Shown one piece after another: positions 60,642 to 64,000 of a stretch of 64,000 nt of DNA. Made by a program: the position numbers and the translations under genes. Numbering within the stretch: the stretch's first letter is position 1; every line of letters begins with the position of its first letter. Under the pieces are notes generated by a model that made no database searches, was not told where the DNA came from, and was given only the letters and a program-made list of their open reading frames with translations. The DNA comes from Chloroflexota bacterium. Lineage in GTDB: Bacteria > Chloroflexota > Anaerolineae > UBA4142 > SHND01. Location of the stretch: assembly GCA_016209205.1 (NCBI GenBank), contig JACQWQ010000072.1:18014-82013 (forward strand). The letters run 5' to 3'.

Positions 60642-61931
60642 ATGAAAAGCCAACAAATCCGACGATGGTTTTACGCGATTGCGCCAGCCCTGCTGCTCTC
60701 GAGTCTGCTGGCGGCGCTATCCAGCCAGGCGGTGGCCCTCGGAGCCCCGTCAGTCACTTTCATCGTCAACTCGAATAACGATGCGAACGATGGTACCTGC
60801 GACGTTACGCACTGCAGTCTGCGCGAAGCGATCAACGCCGCGAATGCCAGTGCGGCTGTCGTGGACACGATTACCTTCAACATCGGCGGGGGCGGAACAC
60901 AAACGATCGCGCCTACCAGCGCCCTACCGGCGATCACCGATCCCGCGACGATTGATGGCACGACGCAGCCGGGCTACGCCGGCGCCCCGCTCATCGAACT
61001 GGATGGCACGAATGCGGGGGCCGGCGTGAACGGACTGAATATCTCCGCAGAGAACAGCACGGTGAAAAGCCTGGTGATCAATCGCTTTGGTGGGAGTGGG
61101 ATCGTATTAACTACCGGCGGGGGCAATGTGATCGTCGGTAGCTTTATCGGCACGAACGTCGCCGGCGACGCGGATCTAGGCAACGGTATGGACGGCATAC
61201 AAATCGCCAGCGGGTCCGGCCTCAATATAATTGGGGGCAGCAGGCCCGCGGGACCGTGCGTCAGCCCCTGCAACCTCATCTCGGGCAACGACGACGTCGG
61301 CATCCTCATTTCCGGTGGATCCGGGAATCTGATCCGAGGCAACTTGGTCGGCACCGACGTTAACGGCACGAGCCCTCTGGGCAACACGTTCGATGGCATC
61401 GGCATCGTCGGCTCGATCCACAATATGATCGGAGGCCCTAGCAAAAACGTCGGGAATATCATTGCCTTTAACGGTTTCCACGGCGTGTCCGTCAGAGAAG
61501 ACGCCAGCACCGAGAACCAGATCTTGAGCAACTCCATCTACGGCAACGCCCAATTGGGGATTGACTTGGGCAACGACGACGTCCCGACGCCCAATGACGA
61601 CGATGATGTGGACACGGGGCCGAACAACAATCAGAACTATCCGAGAATCGCCTGGGCTACCAGTTGGGACAGACGGGTCAGGGTTACCCTTGACAGTGCG
61701 CCGAATACCACGTTCTTGATCCAGGTTTTCGAGACTCAACCCTGCGACAGGAACCGCTATGGCGAGGGCAAGAAACTCATCGGCTCGAAGAACGTGACGA
61801 CCAACGCGACCGGCTATGTCGCCCTCACTCTCAAGGTGAAGCGGTTCGTAAAGAACCGGCAAATCACCGCGACGGCGACGGACCCGAACTACAACACCTC
61901 CGAGTTCTCCAAGTGCAGAAGGGCGAGTTAA
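60642..61931 (+). CDS. CSLREAI-domain beta-helix secreted protein (second)
   Basis: FIVNSNNDANDGTCDVTHCSLREAINAANA; parallel beta-helix repeats. Confidence 0.92.
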   Translation: MKSQQIRRWFYAIAPALLLSSLLAALSSQAVALGAPSVTFIVNSNNDANDGTCDVTHCSLREAINAANASAAVVDTITFNIGGGGTQTIAPTSALPAITDPATIDGTTQPGYAGAPLIELDGTNAGAGVNGLNISAENSTVKSLVINRFGGSGIVLTTGGGNVIVGSFIGTNVAGDADLGNGMDGIQIASGSGLNIIGGSRPAGPCVSPCNLISGNDDVGILISGGSGNLIRGNLVGTDVNGTSPLGNTFDGIGIVGSIHNMIGGPSKNVGNIIAFNGFHGVSVREDASTENQILSNSIYGNAQLGIDLGNDDVPTPNDDDDVDTGPNNNQNYPRIAWATSWDRRVRVTLDSAPNTTFLIQVFETQPCDRNRYGEGKKLIGSKNVTTNATGYVALTLKVKRFVKNRQITATATDPNYNTSEFSKCRRAS

Positions 61932-61959
61932 GGCGTAGCGCCTGGCGCGTGATCCCGAC

Positions 61960-62066
61960 ACGAAACCTTGCCCTGAGCCATGTCCTGACCCTGAGCGGAG
62001 CGAAGGGGAAGGACACGGCTCAGGCAAGGTTTCACCCCTTCGGCTGCGCTCAGGGCAAGGTTTGAC
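61960..62066. repeat. Palindromic PERSEG-type intergenic repeat
   Basis: gaaaccttgccctgagccatgtcc..gagcggagcgaagg..ggacacggctcaggcaaggtttc. Confidence 0.8.
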
Positions 62067-62087
62067 GTTTTACTTCCGGAGGTCACT

Positions 62088-62744
62088 GTGTCATCTGAAC
62101 CAGCATCGAGCGCGAGTCACTTTAACGCCGAACTGAATTTCGAGCGGCTGGTCTTTTTCAGCGATGCCGTCATGGCAATCGCCATTACCCTGCTAGCGGT
62201 AGAGCTCAAGGTGCCAGAGATCGCTCCCGCGCTGGCGGCGGAAGAGCTGCCGCACGCGCTGCAGGAGATGACGCCCAGGTTCATCAGCTTTGTCATCAGC
62301 TTTTTCGTCATCGGCATCTACTGGATGTCGCACCATCGCGCCTACGGCTTTATCAAACGCTACGACACCCGGCTGCTGCTGCTGAACCTCATTTTTCTGT
62401 TGTTCATCGTCACGCTGCCGTTCGTGACGCACTTGATCGGGGAGTACGGTAACATGCCGCTGCCCAATGTGATTTACGCGCTGGATGTCGCTATGCTTGG
62501 TTTTGCCACCAGCGCGACATGGTTCTATGCCACACATCGCCATCGGCTTGTTGACCCGGCGCTCGACCCACAGCTTGTTCGTTTGATTGGTCTCAGCGCG
62601 GTAAGCGCGCCGCTGATCTTTTTGCTTTCGATACCGTTTGCGCTCGTCACCCCCTACATCCAGGTCATTTGGGTGCTCGCTGCGGTGGCTGCCGCATTTT
62701 TGGGAAGGCGAATCGCGGCGCGGAGCGTGACGGGTGACGGGTGA
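62088..62744 (+). CDS. TMEM175-family (DUF1211) channel-like protein
   Basis: FERLVFFSDAVMAIAITLLAVELKVPE. Confidence 0.92.
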   Translation: MSSEPASSASHFNAELNFERLVFFSDAVMAIAITLLAVELKVPEIAPALAAEELPHALQEMTPRFISFVISFFVIGIYWMSHHRAYGFIKRYDTRLLLLNLIFLLFIVTLPFVTHLIGEYGNMPLPNVIYALDVAMLGFATSATWFYATHRHRLVDPALDPQLVRLIGLSAVSAPLIFLLSIPFALVTPYIQVIWVLAAVAAAFLGRRIAARSVTGDG

Positions 62745-62819
62745 CGAGTGACAAGGGAGGGTTGACGTTTCACGCTTTACGTTTCACGCTTCACGTTTCT
62801 CAAAGAGGAGTGAACAAAG

Positions 62820-64000
62820 ATGCAGCAACCAACACCCAACTCCAACTATTCAGACCGCTATTCCTATCTCTGGCTGCTCGTCGGCGCGGGCTTGAGCTTA
62901 TTTTCAGGCGGACGTTGGACGATTCCGCTTGCGGCATGGTTCAGCGCGATCTTTTGGCTGCGCTTTATGCGAACGCAAAAGCCACTGCGCGGCTATGTGA
63001 TCGCCGTGGTGGTAGGCGCGCTGGTCACCTATATCGCGCTGCAAGGAATCATGCCCGTCGGTCCCAGCGAGTACCTCGTGACCATCGCGATCGGCGCGCC
63101 CATCGCGGTTCTGCCGCTTTTGGCAGATCGTTTGATGGCGCCGCGACTCGGGGGCTTTGTTTCCACGCTTGTGTATCCCACGGCGACCACCGCGCTCGAA
63201 TATCTCATGTCGCTGACTCAACCCTTTGGCACATGGGGTTCGACAGCATACACACAAGCGGACAATCTCGCTTTGATCCAAATCGTATCGGTAACTGGAA
63301 TCTGGGGCATTACTTTTCTGCTGGCGTGGTTCGCGTCGGTGGTGAATTGGGCGTGGGAGCGCGAGTTCGATTGGAAACAAATCCGCGTCGGCGCGGGAAT
63401 TTACGCGGGGATCATGACGCTGGTGTTCTTGTTCGGCGGTGCGCGGTTGGCGCTCTTTGCGCCGTCGTCCGACACAGTCGTCGTAGCAGGGGTTGACTCG
63501 CCCGCGTTTGAATCATTGTGGAAGCAAGAGTTCGAGCCAGTGTTTCTCGGCGGCGGAGACATTGCCGCGCTCAAGTGGGACGCGATTCTCGCCAGAACTC
63601 CCAACGTCAACGACGACTTGCTCAAGTTGAGCGCGCGGGCGGCGCGCGCCGGCGCCAAGATAGTTTTCTGGTCGGAGGCGAGCGCGATTGTGCCGCAAGC
63701 AGAGGAAGCCGCGCTAATCGAGCGCGGGCGCGCCTTGGCGCGGCAAGAACAAATTTATTTGGGCATGACGCTGTGGACGATGCTGCACCGCGACGCGTCG
63801 CTCTTGCCCGCGACCAAAATGGTCGAGAACAAAATCGTGCTGATTGATCCGCAGGGCAACGTGCAGTGGCAGTATCTCAAAACGATTCCGGTGCCGGGCG
63901 CGGAGGAAGCGATGACCGTGAAAGGCGACGGCAAGCTGCCCACTCTCGACACGCCTTATGGACGAATCGCGGCAGCGATTTGCTTTGACATGGATTTCCC
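62820..64000 (+). CDS. Apolipoprotein N-acyltransferase/nitrilase-like membrane protein, 3' end outside window
   Basis: Read manually: N-terminal TMs then nitrilase-like KIVFWSEASAIVPQ, TPYGRIAAAICFDMDF. Confidence 0.8.
   Translation, partial: MQQPTPNSNYSDRYSYLWLLVGAGLSLFSGGRWTIPLAAWFSAIFWLRFMRTQKPLRGYVIAVVVGALVTYIALQGIMPVGPSEYLVTIAIGAPIAVLPLLADRLMAPRLGGFVSTLVYPTATTALEYLMSLTQPFGTWGSTAYTQADNLALIQIVSVTGIWGITFLLAWFASVVNWAWEREFDWKQIRVGAGIYAGIMTLVFLFGGARLALFAPSSDTVVVAGVDSPAFESLWKQEFEPVFLGGGDIAALKWDAILARTPNVNDDLLKLSARAARAGAKIVFWSEASAIVPQAEEAALIERGRALARQEQIYLGMTLWTMLHRDASLLPATKMVENKIVLIDPQGNVQWQYLKTIPVPGAEEAMTVKGDGKLPTLDTPYGRIAAAICFDMDF

Overview
The 64 kb window looks like a high-GC bacterial chromosome segment. 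Gene content and style (CSLREAI beta-helix proteins, LysM/cupredoxin secreted proteins, many PERSEG-like and palindromic intergenic repeats) suggest Chloroflexota/Anaerolineae, but this is inference from reading only. About 50 CDS are supported. They include a Ser/Thr kinase fused to DNRLRE, FHA and winged-helix domains; several two-component systems; a HybA/HybB-like membrane redox module; fhs and folD; a toxin-antitoxin island; an ECF sigma operon; ctaA; mutM; guaA; a MalT-like regulator; and many secreted proteins. The strongest hunt results are: (i) an orphan HybA/HybB-like module with two small single-TM proteins whose motif recurs as an extra N-terminal helix on the HybB-like subunit; (ii) a recurring promoter + leader + terminator element (GAGYTGRTGRACCGACTC...GTCGGTTTTTG) ahead of unrelated genes, which looks like a cis-regulatory attenuator; (iii) a conserved ORF interrupted by one in-frame UGA at a Cys-Cys-like site with a SECIS-like hairpin, so a selenoprotein candidate or a nonsense/sequencing error; (iv) repeated gene-fusion or deletion scars and single-base frameshifts; (v) several MITE-like and palindromic repeat families, one inserted in frame inside a regulator gene. 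No tRNA, rRNA or CRISPR array was recognised. Family assignments come from motif recognition, not database search.
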